Positions 11,401 to 22,767 of a stretch of 64,000 bases of DNA are shown one piece after another (the first letter of the stretch is position 1; each line of letters begins with the position of its first letter). The DNA is from Cryptomeria japonica (lineage: Eukaryota; Streptophyta; Pinopsida; Cupressales; Cupressaceae): contig NC_081414.1 in NCBI RefSeq assembly GCF_030272615.1, positions 49,036,501-49,100,500 on the forward strand, in the 5' to 3' direction. Made by a program: the position numbers and the translations under genes. A model generated the notes under the pieces. The model was not told the DNA's origin. It made no database searches and worked only from the letters and a program-made list of their open reading frames with translations.

Positions 11401-12180
11401 TCTCTCTATCTCATGCTCTTTGTCTCCCCTAAGCTCTAGACCTATCTATTTTCCTATCTCTATCATCCTCCCTTCACCTCTCTCTGTCTCACTCTCTCCT
11501 CTCTCCCCAAGCTTTAGATCTTATAATTTCTCAAACATAATCAAATCTCAGTAATCACTAAGCTCTCTCTCTCTCTCTCTAGACCTATCACTCCCCCTCT
11601 CCCCTTCTCTCCCCCATTTCTCTATCTCACTCTCTCCTCTCCTCCAAGATTTAAACCTATCTCTCTCATCCTTCTTTATATCTCCTTTCTATTCTTATAT
11701 CTCCTTTCTATTCTCTAAATATGTGACATGCATTCTCTCCTTTGTATCTCACCTATCTATCCCCCTCCCAAAATCTCTCTCTCTCTCTCTCTCCATTTAT
11801 CTTTGTCCCACACTCCCATGCTCCATCTTTACTTCTCCATCTCCCTTCTCTCTCTCTCTCTCTACATACCTCTTCTTCTCTTCCTCCCCAGCTCTATAAA
11901 TCTTCATAAATATTTCTCTCTACTTTTTTATTTCTCGCTTCCTCCCTCCATCCTTCCCTATCTATTTTTCTTTATCTCACACTCTTTATCTTCCCTCTCC
12001 TTTTCTCTACCTAGCACTCTTTTCACCCCTCACTACTTTTAACTCCCCTAACTCTCTACCTCCTTCCCTTCATACTACTCTATCTTTCTCTCTAAATATC
12101 ACCTCCACTTTTATCTATCTAAACTATCTATATCTCTCTCCTTCTCTTTGCACCTCTCTCTCTCTCTCTATCTAGGTATT
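11400..12180. repeat. Polypyrimidine (CT-rich) block
   Basis: Almost every base on the plus strand is C or T, with many CTCTCT runs and short interruptions such as CTATCTAT and CCTTCC. Open frames here, such as 11728-12042, are low-complexity Ser/Leu/Pro strings and not credible genes. Confidence 0.85.
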
Positions 12181-12189
12181 TAGATAAAT

Positions 12190-12271
12190 ATTTTATGGGA
12201 GGAGTGCAAAAAGGTAGGTAGATATAGATAAGTAGAGAGAAATGAACAAAGAGAGAGGTAGATATATAGGT

Positions 12272-12334
<63 letters not shown>

Positions 12335-12815
12335 TAGGTTGAGAAAAAGGTAATAGAGAGAGAGAGTGGGGAGAGAGTGAGATTGATAGAAGTGGGAAGG
12401 TTTGGGAGATAGAGGAAAAGATAGAAATAGAGGTATTTTAGGGAGGGAGATATATATAGAGAAAGAGAGAGTGAAATATGGGAGATAGTGATAAGTTGAG
12501 AGGGGGAAAATAGATAGAGAGAGGTGGAGAGGGAAGGAGAGATATAGAGATATGTGATATGTGATATATACACAAGTGGAGGGGAGACTTGGAGTGAGAG
12601 AAGGAGAGGTATTTAAAGAGAGGTCTTGGGTAGATAGAGATAATTAGCTAGAGAGAGAGTATGGATATGGAAAGAGGGAGGGAGAGAAATAAAGGGATAG
12701 ATCAATAGAGAGAGAGGTGATATAAATAGTAGAATGGAGGGAAGGAGGCATATAATTAGGGGAGATAAAAGTAGATAGGGATGGAAAGAGGGGTAGGCAA
12801 GGAGGCATATAATTA
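12190..12815. repeat. Polypurine (GA-rich) block with (GA)n core
   Basis: Purines take over on the plus strand, with an uninterrupted GA run at about 12275-12331. It is the strand-swapped mirror of the CT block to its left, with the switch in the AT-rich stretch at about 12172-12200. The minus-strand frames at 12193-12573 and 12613-12825 are low-complexity. Confidence 0.85.
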
Positions 12816-14253
12816 GGGTGCTCAAGGGACGATGCCGGTAGGGTATGACCCCGAGCGTTTGACTGAGTGGGGGGGGGGGATAGGAGAATGCATAAGGTAA
12901 TAATTCCTAACTAGACATGTTGGAACCAACGGTTCGTTATCACGATGAGTAGAACGATAAATTGGCCACGTGACAACATTTGATTGAATGAGTGGCGATT
13001 TTTTTGCCAACTGAAAAAATGTTGCCCTAATAAAACCATAGGGAAACTTGAAAATACAAGATAGGATTTTGTAAGGACCTCTCTCATGGCCTCATAGGTT
13101 CAAATGGATTGTTCGCAGGTGCCATGGATTCTGAGTTAGGGTCCGTCAAAGTTTGACAATTTTTAGCACTTAGGGTGCTCAAGGGACGATGCCAATAGGG
13201 TATGACCCCGAGCGTTCGACTGAGTGGGGGGGGATAGGAGAATGCATAGGGTAATAATTCCTAACTAGACATGTAGGAACTGACAGTTCGTTATCATGAC
13301 AAGAAGAACGAGAAATTGGCCATGCAAAAACATTTGATTGAATGAGACTGACGATTTTTTTGCCAACTAAAAAAATGCTGCCCTAATAAAACCGTAGGGA
13401 AACTTGAAAAACCGAGATATGCTTTTGTAGGGACCCCTCTTGTGGCCTCATAGGTTCAAACAGATCATTCACCGGTGCCACGGATTCCGAGTTAGGGCCC
13501 GTCAAAGTTTGACAATTTTTAGCACTTAGGGTGCTCAAGGGACAATGCCAGTAGGCTATGACCCCGAGTGTTCGACTGAGTGGGGGGGGGGGGAATAGGA
13601 GCATGCATAGGGTAATAATGCCTAACCGGACATGTCGGAACCAATGGTTCATTATCACAACAAGAAGAATGAGAAATTGACCACGTGAAAACACTCGATT
13701 GAATGAGACTGATGATTTTTTTGCCAACTAAAAAAAATGGATCGTTCGTAGGTGCCACAGATTCAGAGTTAGGGCCCATCAAAGTTTGACAATTTTTAGC
13801 ACTTAGAGTGCTCAAGAGATGATGCCAGTAGGGTATGACCCTGAGCGTTCGATCGAGTTGGGGGGGGGGAAATAGGAGCATGCATAGGGTAATAATGCCT
13901 AACTGGACATGTCAGAACTAATGGTTCATTATCACGATGAGCAGAACGAGAAATTGGCCACGCAACAACATTCGATTGAATGATACTGACGATTTTTTGC
14001 CAACTAAAAAAATGCTGCCCTAATAAAACCATAGGGAAACTTGAAAAACTGAGATAGGATTTTGTAGGGACCCCTCTCATGGCCTCATAGGTTCAAACAA
14101 ATCATTCCCAGGTGTCACAGATTCTGAGTTAGGGCCCGTCAAAGTTTGACAATTTTTAGCACTTAGGGTGTTGAAGGGACGACGCCGGTAGGGTCTGACC
14201 CCAAGCGTTCAATTGAGTGGGGGGGGAATAGGAGCATGCATAGGGTAATAATG
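12814..14253 (-). repeat. Tandem array of about 358-bp repeats in element U (minus copy)
   Basis: The recurring word GCATAGGGTAATAATG or its variants ends at about 12903, 13260, 13620, 13897 and 14253, giving spacings of 357, 360, 277 (one unit with a deletion of about 80 bp) and 356. Each unit holds a G run of 6 to 12 bases and a conserved segment CTTAGGGTGCTCAAGGGACG. The same array, inverted, lies at 61366-62728 in the other U copy. Confidence 0.92.
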
Positions 14254-14628
14254 AATTATATTGTATTGTATTGTTCATTAAATGAATTGTATTGTTCATT
14301 ATACAAACAACACTTACGATGAAATGAAATGAATTGTGTTGTTCATTAAATAATCATTATTAACCATTGTTAATTATTGGATTGAAGATTAAAGTTTTCC
14401 ATGATAACACCATGCACACATGAGCAACAATTTATATGATCAAATATCAACTTCTGTATATATGAAAATGTCAAATGATTACAAGTGTATGTCCATACAC
14501 AAATATGGCATAAACGCCAACTCAAACAAAATGTATGTCTATATACGTGAATGTATGTCCATATACAAAATATACATGCCAACTAGACATGTAAGCATCC
14601 CAAAACTATCTATAACATCATAAGCTAC
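14254..14628 (-). repeat. ATTC-rich short repeats and 3' flank of the U gene
   Basis: Repeats of TGTTCATTAAATGAATTGTA type occupy 14254-14345, matching 61190-61365 in the other copy. The rest, to the gene's stop codon, is AT-rich with a repeated CATACAAATATGTC-like word and no frame of interest. Confidence 0.7.
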
Positions 14629-16511
14629 TTATGGATCATCAAAATTGATCCTCTTCGCCGCACTGCTCGACTTCGAAGGATCCTACATAAGAAAAAACAA
14701 ACCACAATTAAGATTAGTTATATTATATAACTCATATTCGAAAAGTTAACATAAAAATGAACTATAATTGAACTATTCTTGTTTACCTCATCTCGACGTT
14801 TTCTCTCCGGCTTTGGAGGACCCTTGATGTATGTCTTCGATAGAGGAGGTATGTTTTCAATATTTTCATACACAACCTACATATGTTCACAAACATGACA
14901 TTGATACAAGTTAGCATATAATTTTCACTGATAATAACGAATTATATCTACTAAACACAAAATAAAATAAACACACATGTAATTTAGGTATCTCTTCTTC
15001 TTCTACTTCATCTTTAGGTATAGTGGGTGTAGTCAACAAGGATGTGAAGCCAATAATTTTCTGTACATATACACAACAAGTATATGAAACTATCAATCTA
15101 TGTCTAGACGTGTATAATCATTATAAGTTATTTAAAATATTCATTCAATCATATTTGCATTCAATTACCTTTCCCTTGTCTCCAACTGCACTACCAGATC
15201 CTGAATCACACAGCCCCACACTCATGCTACTTGTGCCCTACAAGAGTAAAATAAGATATACATGCAAGCTACTACATAATCTAATTAATACCAATATAAA
15301 TGATGAGCATGTATGTACAGTAAAATACAAATGACTAGGTGCAATAATATATGTACTGTAAAACTATCAAGGCCAAATGAAATGGCTGTCAAGGTGCCCT
15401 CCTGGATCTATGTCAACTCCTCCTCTGTCATCAACCGTTAAATAGACCATGTAAATAAAAATTAGTACTTAATATTATCTAGATTATAAATATTAATTTA
15501 AAATATAGAATGAACTATGAAAATACAAATATTACCACTACATCATCAATTTATGATGAAGGTGCCTCCTTGCCTCTAACATGTGAGGACTCTCCAAGGT
15601 ATCCTCTAGTCTCTGTCATAACATCTGGTGCATCATGCATCTCATGCACCTCATAATCTGCAGTGTGTGCAGGAGGATCAACAGGCTGTCCAAATGGACC
15701 CAAGCATACGTGCCCACATGGGGCACGCAAATGTGTGGAGCCGAGGAGAACATGTCAGCGCCACTGGATGCACTACTACCATCAAAAGTAGGCTGAACTA
15801 CTGCCCCGGCCTGAGAAACCAAAAGGCTAGTCAAAGAGTGAATAGCCGATATGGTTTGTGACACCGCCTCACAGATGATATCTAGATGTTGCACTGGAGG
15901 TGGGGGATCAATAGGAGGAGGGGGGATATATGGGTCCTGGACTACTTTGACTATCCCAGGTCTGTTTTGGGGCATACCTAAACCCACACCCTGGAAAGGT
16001 TGGATGTCAAAGTAGTTCACATATTTTCCTAAAACAAACTCAGCATACAATTTTCTGATGAAGTAGAAGGGGACATAAAGATTGTTGTTGGGTGGTTTAT
16101 CGAAAACCATCCACCATATATCCCAAAAGTTTGTCACAATACCATCATTTGTGCACCATTTAATAGAAAGTTTTGTTTTTTTGAGGTCTACGGGTTGACC
16201 AGTGCGGGGATTCACAAACAATGCGGCGATAGCGGCTTTGGATATCTCAAGATCCTTGATCTCCTTATAGGACAAGTCATCTGCATATTGTTCCCTCATA
16301 GAATCTCGCCACAAAAGAGCAACATTGTGCTCCTTAGTGACGGTTTCTATACTCTTTATGATCGACGTGAGGGGATCAAACATTGGGTTCAGGCAAGGGA
16401 TCCTACGATAGACATCTACAATCCCCCTCAATTGGTTCAAATTTTGTGCAATTAAATCCTGAATTGAGGGGGGGTTTGGCAAAGGAGGGTTTTGTGCAGG
16501 AGGGTTTGGTT
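14629..16511 (-). pseudogene. Element U six-exon gene, minus copy, 5'-truncated
   Basis: Exons by homology to the plus copy: 15536-16511, 15357-15434, 15169-15237, 14983-15060, 14787-14876 and 14629-14682. Exon lengths match (78, 69, 78 against 75, 90, 54 against 63). Exon 1 gives a soluble-looking protein with SIQDLIAQNLNQLRGI, a Trp-rich segment IKWCTNDGIVTNFWDIWWMV and a Pro-rich tail; I know no family for it. Damage: TAA at 15551-15553, TAG at 15408-15410 where the other copy has CAG, acceptor AG changed to GG before exon 2, donor GT changed to TT after exon 4, and loss of the 5' end to the LINE junction. The stop comes three codons earlier than in the plus copy. Confidence 0.7.
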
Positions 16512-16515
16512 GTCA

Positions 16516-17908
16516 GAAGCGGTTAATGAGGAAATACTTGCACTCTCGTGCCCTAGATGGGTTTTAATTTGAGACGTGCCTCCATTGTTGTGGAGATTCA
16601 TACCTCAAATCGTTGAACCGATAGGAAAGGCTATTCAGGTTGATAATTCTTCCTTGCTTATTCTGCATCTGGATGCTAGGGTATTGATTTCAATCAACCC
16701 TGGTTGTGATTTCCCCAAAATGGTTAACATTAACCTAGAATCCAAAGTTGTTACATGCCCTGTTGAAATCCTTGGCGGGGTGAGTGCGTGCTTTCTCTAT
16801 AGGAAAGAGGGGCATATTCGCAAGAATTGCTTGATTATTAACAAATTCAAGGGTTCGGATAGACCTCGAAGTCAATCCAATAACCCGCAACTTGTGCATA
16901 CGAAGCACATCCCGAACATGGAAAACCTTAATGCCATTAGTAAAAAAATCAATAATCTCTTAACTGGAGAAAATTATAAACCCCAAGAACCTGATAAAAT
17001 ATTTAATTCGGGTAACTCTGGAGTTGTCCCCACCCCTCACTCTGTGATCTCAGATGCTCTAAAACAGATGAATGAGAATTTGTAGGATGAGTTTCAGATT
17101 GTGGGAAAAAACCCTAAGAAAAGAAGGAGGAAAAATGCTCAACAATTAGCCTTGGAAAAAATTAGGGCAAATGCTCCTAATAATTCAAGTTATGCGATTA
17201 AAAAAATGAATATGAATAGCAATTTAATATCACATATGGAGGACGATGTGCATGAGGTCCCCCTAGAGATGAAATTCTCTATCTCAGCCTCTAGTGATAA
17301 TAATCCTGGAACACAAAATCATAAAGATAGGGATGGTGTGAGTGGTGAGCTGAGTAGGGGAGGGAGCTGGTCTAGGGTGATGAATAAAGCTCCCCATAGA
17401 AGTTCGATAGACATGGATGTCTCATTTGAGATTGATTCATCAAAAGACTCCAAATATCACCGAGACAGATCCTTCCTCCATTACTGAACCCACCCTTGAC
17501 GCGATTTCTATCATTCCCCCGAAGAAGTTTGTTGAATTAGAGGATACCTGTGTGATTGAGGTCATTTTTGTTGACCCTAAGGCTGGTGAAGCTAATTCCC
17601 TATCTAGTGATGTTGTTAATTTAGACCTTCCAGATAGGTTGAAGGAATTCGAGCCTAGTTTTGAGACCCCAGAGACCCCCAGTCAGGGGGACAATAGGAA
17701 GGATTCTGAGGTTGAGGATCAAGGTGAAGAGTGCACAGGAGAAGAAGGAGAATGGACAACAGATAATGAAAACCCCAAGGCAATTCCTAGAAGAAGAAGG
17801 GGTAGACCTCTGGGATCCAAAAACAATGGTGCTAATAATAGAAGGAATAATGAGGAGAGGAAATATCTCCTGAGATTCTTTAACAAATTTAAGGCATCCA
17901 AAGAATAA
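16516..17908 (+). pseudogene. LINE ORF1 (nucleic-acid-binding protein), broken
   Basis: The start lies outside the truncated copy. The first part resembles the DUF4283 region of plant LINE ORF1 proteins (RWVLI, then a stop, DVPPLLWRF). A zinc knuckle follows, CFLYRKEGHIRKNC, where the second Cys is Tyr. The C-terminus holds RRRRGRPLGSKN, an AT-hook-like motif seen in plant LINE ORF1. Lesions: TGA at 16570 where Arg is likely, TAG at 17083 (Gln likely), and a frameshift near 17450. It would bind LINE RNA and chaperone reverse transcription. Confidence 0.8.
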
Positions 17909-17928
17909 AAATATTACACCATGTTAAG

Positions 17929-20900
17929 ATGAACTGCATCTCTTGGAACATTAGGGGTTTGGAATCTCCAGACAGGAAACAAATTGTCAGAAAGTTTGTT
18001 AATCAACATAAAAACGCAGATTTTATTATGTTTCAAGAACTCAAGGCTATCAAGTTTACCCTGGAAGTCAACCTAGAATTTATATGGAAAGACTCTATCA
18101 AGGTTTTCTCAAAGCATGACAAAGGTAGAGGAGGTGTTGGAATACTTATTAACCCCAAATGGAAGGAGCACATAGTGAACCAAGGATGCTCGCCATGTAA
18201 CAGAGCGGTCTGGGTGTCCTTAGAAGATAATGGAATCAGATTTGGAATTTGTTCTGTCTATGCCTCCAATGACTACAAAGAGAGAACTAAAATGTGGGAT
18301 TAGATCGCTGCATTGCCGGATATTCCTTGGATTGTTGGGGGTGACTTTAATATGGTTGAAACTCATGAAGATAAAAGTGGAGGTATCCCTATGGAATGGA
18401 AAGGGATAGAGAAATTACATTGGGAGAGAATGAAAAGCCAAAAGAAACTGTTTGACCCCCTGTTCTACAATAAGAAAGATAACACCAAAATTGGGTACAC
18501 TTGGTGCAACTATCGGAGAGGAAAACATAGGATCTACTGTAGGCTGGATAGATTCTATGTTAACAGAGAGCACTTCTCCTTTGACCTTGGCAAGAATGGC
18601 AATCCCGTGACAGTTTATCCGACCACACTTTCAGACCACCATCCTATCATTTCACAGATTAAGCTCAAAGACTCCCCCAAGGGACAAGGAACTCCCAAAG
18701 ATAAATTCTTTCTAAACTCCAACCTTTTAAAAGACACTGATGTGTTGAGTGCAATCAAGATTGTCAGGCTGTTTAACAAGAGTAATAGATTGTTGAACTC
18801 TAGTGTGGATAGATGGAATCATAATGTCGATAGTTGGCAAGTGCTACTTCAAACCATAGGGCAAAAGAAAGTCAAGGATTATAGGTGGAAAGAGAGAGCA
18901 CTATCTAACAACCTACACTTATGTGAGGCTGAGATCCAAGACAATCCTTGCAATGTTGAACTTTCTCAAAAAGTAGCCCTAGCTAGGGATAGCCTCAGAA
19001 AGCATCAACAAACTAAGACCAGAGGGGCCATGATCAGGGCTCGAGCTCATTGGATGCAATTTAGGGATAAAGGATTCAAGTTCTTCTTCAATATGCTGAA
19101 GAAAAACCAGTGTAGAGAACAAATTGATAGGATTTGGCTAGAGAACAGAGAAATAAAGGATCTGGAGGATATCAAGGAGGCATTCTTTCAATTCTTCAAA
19201 GGTCTCTTCACATCTGAAGATTCCGCTAATTCCTGGGAGGCAAGTGAAAAATGCAGAAGGATTATCCCCTCCAAGATTTTAGTGGAGGATGCACAGACAT
19301 TAAGGAGGCCCATCACTGTGCAAGAACTAAAAGGTGCCATTAAAAGCCTGAATAATGATAAATCTCCGGGCCCGGATGGTTTGACGGTAGAGTTCTACAA
19401 AGCTAATAAGGATTGGGTTTGTCATGACCTATATGAGCTTTACTCTGAGGATTTTGCCACTGGTTCCTTAGGGGAACACATTAATAGAGGGATTATCAAA
19501 TTAGTTCCCAAAGATGGAGACAAGTCTCTTATAAAAAATTGGAGACCGATAACACTTCTTAACGTATCTTACAAAATATTGGCTAAGACCCTTGCGATCA
19601 GATTGGAGAATATACTTCCTAAGTTCATTTGCTCCACGCAAACATGCTTTATCAAAGGAAGATATATCCTTGAAAATCTAATTACCAGTTGGGAAGCCAT
19701 GGAATGGGTGAAGACCTCAGGACAGAACGTGGCCATGTTTCTCCTAGACTTTGAGAAAGCATATGATAGGGTAGAATGGGGGTTCATTCTGATGATGTTA
19801 GAAACATTTGGTTTTACAACAAAATTTTGTAAATGGGTGATGGTTTTACTCAAAGATGCTTCGACCCAGGTGGAAGTTAATGGTTCCCTATCATAGAACA
19901 TTAATTTAGGCAGATCTATTAGACATGGCTGCCCCCTAGCCCCTGCTCTCTTTGTTGTTGCAGCCAATGCTCTGTTTTACATTCTAAGAGACTCTACTAT
20001 CTCTCCTAAAGTTCAAGGGGTCCAACTTCCGAATGGTGAGGAACTGATCAATGCACAATTTGCTGATGACACGACACTCTTTATAGAAACCAGTAAACAA
20101 AATATGGAGGCCCTGGAAGGAAAAATCAAATTCCTAGGAGAAATATCAGGGGCTAAAATCTCTCAGGGCAAGTCTACCATGCTTGGGTGGGAGGAGCGGC
20201 CTCCTAAGTGGCTACAATAGTTTGGGATCCAATGGAGAGGGCCCAATAAAATAGTCAGATACCTAGGAATTCCGTTTGCCATATCTCCATCCCTCAAAGA
20301 GATGTGGCATTGGGTTAGAAGGAAGATAGACAAAAAGCTTAACAAATGGAATAATAGGTATCTCTCACTTTCCGGGAGAGTGCAGGTGTGTCAAAAAGTT
20401 CTCTCCTCATACAACATTTACTACTCCTTAGTATGGATCTTCTCCAATTACCAAATCCTAGAGATACAAAAAACCATTAGGAACTTCCTTTGGTCTGATG
20501 GAAAAGGTAAAAAGAAGATGCACTCTGTGAAATGGGAATGGTGTCATAAGGACAAGATTCTGGGAGGGCTAGGACTAAAAGACTTGAGAATCCAAGGGAT
20601 TGCTCTTGTAGCAAAATGGATATTCCAGGCACTAGATGGTAATGAACCTTGGAAGGTTCTGGTTAGGAATAACATTTTGAGGGATGTACCGAAAAAGGCC
20701 AAATCTTGGAAATCCCTACCTTTTTGTGACCTTGTGGTTGGAGACTACGCAGTCTCAGTACAAGGGTCGAATGTCTTCAAGTCTATCTGGAAGGCCCGGG
20801 ATAGTATTAAGCCCTTCATCAGCAATAATAGAGTCAACAACAATGAGCTAGTCCATGGAGGTAGATCCATTTGGTGGAACCTCTTGCACTCCTCCAAACC

Positions 20901-21747
20901 ATTGGCTCTTATGCAGGGGTGCTCTACCAAAGAATGGGCGGAAAAAGGCATCTACTGCTTTAAAGACATTATTAAGGATGATAGGCTACTTGACTAGGAT
21001 ACCCTCAGAGTTAGATTTAACCTTCAAGGCTCCCATAAACAGACTTATAACATGCTGGAAAAAGCTTGCGAGAAACTTTACTTGCCCAAAAAGTGCAAGA
21101 ATGATATTGACTATTGTAAGGAACTTTTGTGGAATAATACCATCTGTGTATCTAATATTAAAGCTAGCATTATATATAAGACACTAACATATGATGAAGC
21201 AATAATTTTCCATGTTAATAAATTGTGGTTTGCAGATTTTTTAGTTGAGCAATGGCAGAAGGTTTTTACTAGACTGTGGTGTAGCCCTGTTGTTCCCAAA
21301 GAAAAGTGTTTTAAATGGCTTATGATTATTAATAGGTTGTCCCTCAGAAAAGATCATAACAACTGTGATATTTGTAATATTTGTAGGGTTCTTGAATTAG
21401 TTAGACATATTTTTTTTGAATGTAGCATTGCTAGAGAAATCTGGTTACTGTTTGGTATTGCTATTCCTAGCCAATTTACTGTGCTTGATGTTATAGTCAA
21501 GTATATTAAGGGTCTGAAAAAAGACACTAACCTCTTTTGGTATGTTCTTACTTATGAGATTTTATGGTACATTTGGAAAATCAGAAATGAAGATAAGTTT
21601 CAGGGCATAGGTAGAGCCCTTATTGAGTCTTTTCGTGGACTCACCCTTCACCAAATTCTCTTGCAGGTATCAGTGACGATGAATTTAGAAAAGAACTAAT
21701 TATTCAGGTTCATAAAGGATGGAAATGCAAGGATGTTCCTTCATGAG
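17929..21747 (+). pseudogene. LINE ORF2 (endonuclease-reverse transcriptase), broken
   Basis: The N-terminus MNCISWNIRGL, GGDFNMV (about 18346) and SDHHPI (about 18630) mark an APE-type endonuclease. The reverse transcriptase has KSPGPDGL, FLLDFEKAYDRV and the catalytic FADD at 20059-20070. A zf-RVT-like Cys/His region lies near 21290-21440 (CDICNICRVLELVRHIFFEC). One frame runs from 17929 to about 21660, interrupted by TAG at 18301, 19894, 20218 and 20995, each plausible as an original CAG. A frameshift near 21665 restores a more protein-like C-terminus ending at about 21747. It starts 20 bases after the ORF1 stop. Confidence 0.92.
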
Positions 21748-22139
21748 ATGGAAAACAGATACAAATGGAAGAAGGCAATCGGAGGGAAGCAAGATGTAGA
21801 CCTATCTCTGGAGTCCCTGGGAGCAGAGGTTGCTAGAGCTAGAGACTCTGTTAAAGACCAGATCCAGATGCTCACAGAACTTCTTGACAGAAAACAAGCT
21901 GTGTGGATGGAGGGCCCCAGGGGATGGACTATGTGGGTTGATGCATCGCAGGAGCAGATTCTGTGTGGATAATCGGCTGGCAACTTTGAAGATAGTGGTT
22001 TTTTGTATAAAATATTATAGTCTCATGTTCTAAAAAATGTATTCCTCCATGTATATATCTTAGTAGACAATCTGCTTACTGTTTTGTAAATGTGGACCGG
22101 GGGTCCAAGTAGGACACTCTTTTTGTAACAACGTTTATT
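21748..22139 (+). other. LINE 3' untranslated region
   Basis: It holds no convincing gene; an open frame at 21733-21972 is the leftover of the ORF2 frame. It ends in an A-rich stretch that merges into the AT block of U, so the exact tail cannot be placed. Confidence 0.6.
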
Positions 22140-22144
22140 TAATT

Positions 22145-22600
22145 ATATGCAATATAAAAAAATATATATAATATATAATATATTATAGATTATATAATAT
22201 AAATTATTATATTATATAATATAATATAGTATAATATTATATATTATGTATTATATAATATATAATATAATATAATAATATATTATATAATATAATAATA
22301 TATTATATAATATAATAATATATTATATAATATAATAATATATTATATAATATAATAATATATTATATAATATAATAATATATTATATAATTTATAATAT
22401 ATTATTATATTACATTATATATTAAACATAAATTATGAGCGAGCTAGCCCCGAGGTTTAGATTATTCCCAATCTACATGGAGATGTTGGTAACATTGTTG
22501 GGATAAAATTATAATATAATATAATAATATATTATATAATACATATTATATAACATTATATATTATATAATATATAATTTATTTTTTAATTTGAAATTAC
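22145..22600 (-). repeat. AT-rich block of element U (minus copy) with 20-bp units
   Basis: Nearly pure A/T. The unit TATAATAATATATTATATAA is repeated about six times without change from 22271 to 22390. A non-AT interruption at about 22425-22510 (with GAGCGAGCTAGCCCCGAGG) is not found in the plus copy's block. Confidence 0.85.
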
Positions 22601-22767
22601 CTATAAAAATCGGATATCCAATTTGTTTAGGTGTTTACCATGCCAAGGTGTACTGACACCCAGGCCAGTTAAAAAGTCAACATGGATCTTTGCATTTTTA
22701 GGCGAGTGGAGAGGGCTATTTTTTTCACATCGCCACTTTTTGGCTCCCCATGATCTTGCACTAACCC
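22601..22767 (-). repeat. Terminal sequence of element U (minus copy, right end)
   Basis: Reverse-complemented, it aligns with 57922-58085 along its whole length, starting GGGTTAGTGC and reaching the GGATATCC word beside the AT block. The boundary at 22767 is sharp: to the right lies the reading frame of another element. Confidence 0.85.

Larger units (their letters stand above)
16512..22139 (+). mobile_element. LINE (plant L1-type), 5'-truncated, inserted in element U
   Basis: It carries a gag-like ORF1, then ORF2 with endonuclease, reverse transcriptase and a C-terminal zinc-finger region, and ends near an A-rich stretch before the AT block of U. It begins inside ORF1 at about 16512, exactly where homology to the U gene stops, as expected for 5' truncation during reverse transcription. 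No target duplication could be defined, and about 340 bp of U are absent at the junction, so the insertion may have come with a deletion. Confidence 0.85.
12814..22767 (-). mobile_element. Element U, minus-strand copy, interrupted by a LINE
   Basis: Read on the minus strand from 22767 the order is: terminus GGGTTAGTGC, about 160 bp of conserved subterminal sequence, an AT-rich block (22600-22145), a LINE insertion, the six-exon gene (16511-14629), ATTC-rich repeats, and the 358-bp array. All parts except the LINE occur in the same order in the plus copy that starts at 57922. About 340 bp present there between the AT block and the gene are missing here, where the LINE sits. The left limit is unclear because the array runs into the GA-rich block. 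Superfamily unknown. Confidence 0.75.

Noticed and set aside
11728-12825. Open frames in the CT/GA blocks
   Set aside because: Simple-sequence translation, giving only Ser/Leu/Pro/Ile strings.
12814-14253. CRISPR array
   Set aside because: Repeats are about 358 bp without spacers, in a eukaryotic transposon setting.
21733-21972. Separate gene after the LINE ORF2
   Set aside because: It is the old ORF2 frame beyond a frameshift and has no independent start or motif.
22758-22767. CACTA motif at the end of element U, suggesting an En/Spm (CACTA) transposon
   Set aside because: The orientation is wrong: the element lies to the left of CACTAACCC, whereas a CACTA element begins with CACTA and ends with TAGTG.
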